From: Candidatus Bathyarchaeota archaeon | GTDB taxonomy: Archaea; Thermoproteota; Bathyarchaeia; Bathyarchaeales; Bathycorpusculaceae | DNA length: 6,690 nucleotides | Assembly: GCA_030630585.1 (NCBI GenBank) | Contig: DAOVMU010000084.1 | Location: 1-6,690, forward strand | Direction of reading: 5' to 3' | Shown here: positions 3,971 to 6,690 of the stretch, piece by piece | Numbering within the stretch: position 1 is the first letter of the stretch | Layout: the number at the start of each line of letters is the position of its first letter | Notes under the pieces: model-generated | Database searches by the model: none | What the model saw: only the letters and a program-made list of their open reading frames with translations | What the model was told of the DNA's origin: nothing | Made by a program: the position numbers and the translations under genes

Positions 3971-6646
3971 ATGACGCAAAAGTGCTTGAACGAATATTCT
4001 TATGCCAAAACTGATCGTTCAAAGAATATGACGGTGGAAGCACTACCCTCCATGCAAGCCAGGAAAGAAGAAAAACGTGCCTTTCCACCGTTTGCTCCTA
4101 AAAACTTACCGCCTTCGTATTTCGTCTCGGCCACGTACAATGGAAAAAATGGCAAAGCCTTGATCAAACTCTATGAACCAACCTCAGGTCAAATCTATTT
4201 CTGGTGTGACAACACTGGACACAAGCCCTACTGCCTAACAAACCTCTCACCCTATGAACTTGAAAAAATCAACCGCCTAGTTCACCACCCAGGTTTTGAT
4301 CGCTTCGAAATAGTTGAAAAAGTTGATCCTTTACTAGATAGAAAAGTGAAAGTGACAAAAGTCATGGCTAAAGATCCGTTAGCCATCGGCGGCCGCGCGA
4401 CAGGATGTATAAGGGATGTAATTCCAGAAGACTTTCCAAAAGTGTCAAAAACCCCGATTTCTCCAGAACAAATTAAAGTCTGGGAATCCAGAATAAAGTA
4501 TTACCAATCCTATATTTACGATAGAAAACTATGGCCTGGAATGATTTACGAAGTCAAGAATGGCGACCTTGTTCCAAAATCTTTGGAAGAAGCCGAAGAA
4601 ACGACCCAGCACATACTTAACGTTTTCGAAAATGCGACATCTGAAGAGCAACAATACGTTGAGCAGTGGGCCAGGCTGTTAGAGTATCCAGCCCCAAGGT
4701 TCCGCCGAGTAGCATTAGACATAGAAGTTCACTCACGCATCCCAAAAAGAATGCCTGACTCACGTGAAGCCGCCCATCCCATCGTCTGCGTTTCGCTCTG
4801 CGGTTCCGAGGGACAAAAGAAGGTTTTGCTTCTTAAGAGACAGAGTGTTCGAGAAGGAACTCAGCATCTTCCAGCCGATGTAAACGTTGAATACTTTGAG
4901 TCTGAAGAGAAGCTTCTAATGGCAGTTTTTGATGCTTTATGGAGTTATCCCTTTGTCATTACATTTAACGGTGACGACTTTGACTTGCGTTATTTGGCTC
5001 ACAGAGCACAAAACTTCGGTTTTCAAAGAAGCGAAATTCCAATAGAGATTGGCAAGCGTGTATGTTTGCTGAAGTATGGCGTACACATTGACCTGTACAA
5101 GTTCTTCTTCAACCGTTCTATCCAAATTTACGCCTTCAGCAACCGTTATCGGGACGTAAAGCTTGACGATGTTAGTGAAGCCTTAACTGGAATGAAAAAG
5201 ATCAAGCTAGAAAAAACTATAGGCGAGCTAACTTATACAGAGCTTGCAAAATACTGTTTTAAGGACGCTGAAATCACTTTGAAACTCACAAGTTTTGAAG
5301 ATGACTTAGTAATGAAGCTCATTTTAGTTTTAGCTAGGATCAGCAGCATGCCCATGGAAGACGTGAGCCGCCAAGGCGTATCACGATGGATAAGGAATTT
5401 TATGCACCGCGAACACCCCAGAACAAACATGCTTATCCCAAACGCAGCAGACATCCTCGCCACAAAAGGCAAGACAGCTACAAAAGCTATCATCAAAGGC
5501 AAGAAATACAAAGGCGCAATCGTTGTAGAACCCGTTCCAGGAGTACACTTCAACGTTGCAGTCATGGACTTTCCAAGCCTATACCCATCAATAATGAAGG
5601 TGTGGAACCTTGGGTACCAATCAATACGTTGCTTGCATCCAGAATGTCGCACTAACTCCATCCCAGACACACCTCACTGGGTTTGCACAAGAAAAAGAGC
5701 ACTAGAAAGCTTACTAATCGGTTCACTTAGAGATTTACGTGTACGATGGTACAAGCCGAAATCGAAAGATAAAGCTCTACAAGCAGAGTTGAGAAACTGG
5801 TATAAGGTCATTCAAGGAGCAATTAAAGTCATTTTAAACGCAAGCTACGGAGTTTTCGGAGCCGAATCTTTTGATCTTTACTGTCCACCTGTAGCGGAAG
5901 CCACAGCAGCCATTGGAAGACACTCAATAACTCAGATAATCAGCAAAGCAAAGGACCTCAGCATCCAAGTATTGTATGGAGATACTGACAGCGTTTTCCT
6001 GAAGAATCCCTCAAAGGAACAAATTGAAGAACTGGCACAATGGACTGAGCATGAGTTAAAAATGAGCTTGGATGTAGACAAGGTTTACAGATATGCTGTT
6101 TTCAGCTCACGAAAGAAGAATTACCTTGGAGTTCTAGAAGACGGAAGTGTTGACGTTAAAGGATTAACGGGCAAGAAAAGACACATTCCATTGTTCATCA
6201 AGAAAGCCTTCGACAAAATGAAAGAGCGTTTAGCACAAGTAAAAGCACCAGCGGATTTTGAAAGTGCAAAAAAAGATATACGCGAAATCGTCCGGGACTG
6301 CTATACACGACTAAAGAGACGTCAATGGGAAAGTCTAAGCGAACTAGCATTCAACGTAGTTTTGGGCGCAGCACCACAAAGCTACACAAAAACAACACCA
6401 CAACACGTCAAAGCCGCAAGAATCCTCCAAGAAAAAGGGAAAGAAGTGAAAGCGGGCGACCTAATGAGTTTCGTTAAAGTTGTTAAAGAGCCACATGTGA
6501 AGCCAGTTGAACTAGCAACAAAAAATGAGATTGACGTTGACAAGTACGTAGCTTATCTCCGTTCGACCTTTGACCAAGTATTAGATGCGTTAGGTTTAGA
6601 CGTCGACGAAATAATAGGATTAACGACACTGGAACGCTGCATGTAA
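3971..6646 (+). CDS. polB: Family B DNA polymerase with 3'-5' exonuclease
   Basis: Replicative-type family B DNA polymerase, 891 residues from ATG 3971. The N-terminal domain starts near residue 47 (PPSYFVSATYNG). The proofreading domain has Exo I (LDIEVHS, D250/E252), Exo II (FNGDDFD, N333/D338) and Exo III (YCFKD, Y428/D432). The polymerase domain has motif A (DFPSLYPSI, from D533), motif B (KVILNASYG, K619/N623/Y626/G627), motif C (YGDTDS, D671/D673) and the KKNY thumb motif (715-718). Every catalytic acid is present, so synthesis and editing should both work. The C-terminal half (KGLTGKK, NVVLG, TPQHVKAA, STFDQ) is of the thaumarchaeal/bathyarchaeal type. A C-x-H-x2-C cluster (C554, H556, C559) followed by C572 lies between motifs A and B. 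Length exceeds the ~780 of euryarchaeal PolB, partly through a ~45-residue N-terminal extension. The GTG at 3965 and the ATG at 4028 are other possible starts. It is divergent from the methyltransferase gene. Confidence 0.96.
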   Translation: MTQKCLNEYSYAKTDRSKNMTVEALPSMQARKEEKRAFPPFAPKNLPPSYFVSATYNGKNGKALIKLYEPTSGQIYFWCDNTGHKPYCLTNLSPYELEKINRLVHHPGFDRFEIVEKVDPLLDRKVKVTKVMAKDPLAIGGRATGCIRDVIPEDFPKVSKTPISPEQIKVWESRIKYYQSYIYDRKLWPGMIYEVKNGDLVPKSLEEAEETTQHILNVFENATSEEQQYVEQWARLLEYPAPRFRRVALDIEVHSRIPKRMPDSREAAHPIVCVSLCGSEGQKKVLLLKRQSVREGTQHLPADVNVEYFESEEKLLMAVFDALWSYPFVITFNGDDFDLRYLAHRAQNFGFQRSEIPIEIGKRVCLLKYGVHIDLYKFFFNRSIQIYAFSNRYRDVKLDDVSEALTGMKKIKLEKTIGELTYTELAKYCFKDAEITLKLTSFEDDLVMKLILVLARISSMPMEDVSRQGVSRWIRNFMHREHPRTNMLIPNAADILATKGKTATKAIIKGKKYKGAIVVEPVPGVHFNVAVMDFPSLYPSIMKVWNLGYQSIRCLHPECRTNSIPDTPHWVCTRKRALESLLIGSLRDLRVRWYKPKSKDKALQAELRNWYKVIQGAIKVILNASYGVFGAESFDLYCPPVAEATAAIGRHSITQIISKAKDLSIQVLYGDTDSVFLKNPSKEQIEELAQWTEHELKMSLDVDKVYRYAVFSSRKKNYLGVLEDGSVDVKGLTGKKRHIPLFIKKAFDKMKERLAQVKAPADFESAKKDIREIVRDCYTRLKRRQWESLSELAFNVVLGAAPQSYTKTTPQHVKAARILQEKGKEVKAGDLMSFVKVVKEPHVKPVELATKNEIDVDKYVAYLRSTFDQVLDALGLDVDEIIGLTTLERCM

Positions 6647-6659
6647 CTTTCAACCCAGC

Positions 6660-6665
6660 TTTTTT
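6660..6665 (+). terminator. Short T-run after polB, possible terminator
   Basis: Six T's begin 14 bases after the polymerase TAA at 6644-6646. An oligo-T run this close to a stop codon is a plausible archaeal terminator, but it is short, and no clear hairpin precedes it in the 44 bases left in the window. Confidence 0.3.
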
Positions 6666-6690
6666 CATGAATTGCAAGATCAAATAGCCA

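Noticed and set aside
3870..4088. Minus-strand open frame spanning the polB/methyltransferase gap
   Set aside because: Covers both proposed promoters and the starts of two well-supported genes; composition not protein-like.
5233..5670. Minus-strand open frame of about 145 codons inside polB, plus a plus-strand one at 5386-5655
   Set aside because: Both overlap polymerase motif A and the end of the exonuclease domain in other frames; no independent start signals and no recognisable domain.
6483..6683. Minus-strand open frame at the right edge, possible convergent neighbour
   Set aside because: Almost wholly antisense to the polymerase C-terminal coding region, with a non-ATG start at the window edge and no family resemblance.
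1..6690. Mobile element, CRISPR array, defence or toxin-antitoxin system
   Set aside because: No transposase or integrase motifs, no regularly spaced repeats, no terminal inverted repeats and no paired small-gene cassette; the gene content is housekeeping.

Overview
The window looks like ordinary chromosomal DNA from an uncultured archaeon of the TACK group, most like Bathyarchaeia or Thaumarchaeota relatives. Three things point there. The family B DNA polymerase has a C-terminal half of the type I associate with thaumarchaeal and bathyarchaeal polymerases, with a KGLTGKK segment, followed by NVVLG, TPQHVKAA and STFDQ segments. An endonuclease IV of archaeal type lies beside an archaeal agmatinase. 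Finally, upstream regions carry AT-rich TATA-like boxes and short leaders. The placement is inferred from protein flavour; no rRNA or tRNA gene is visible to confirm it.

Layout: (1) 1-783, plus strand, the C-terminal ~260 codons of an endonuclease IV-like AP endonuclease whose start lies before the window. (2) 807-1163, minus strand, a small four-helix membrane protein of unknown role, convergent with the first gene. (3) 1164-1439, a 276-base divergent intergenic region with candidate promoters for both flanking genes, a small inverted repeat and a doubtful 24-codon ORF. (4) 1440-2345, plus strand, an agmatinase-family ureohydrolase with all metal ligands. (5) 2346-2530, a convergent gap holding a T-rich tract and a hairpin followed by seven T's, both likely terminators for the agmatinase. 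(6) 2531-3910, minus strand, an RsmB-like (NusB domain + SAM methyltransferase) RNA m5C methyltransferase. (7) 3911-3970, a 60-base divergent promoter region. (8) 3971-6646, plus strand, a complete family B DNA polymerase with intact proofreading and polymerase motifs. (9) The last 44 bases hold only a short T-run.

The genes alternate strand and form no multi-gene operon. Two (endonuclease IV, DNA polymerase B) belong to DNA repair and replication, one to RNA modification and one to polyamine synthesis; this is a housekeeping neighbourhood rather than a dedicated system. I found no mobile element, CRISPR array, defence cassette or toxin-antitoxin pair, and nothing that I would call a new biological system. 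The observations below are small-scale: altered residues in known enzymes, candidate regulatory sites and one orphan membrane protein.
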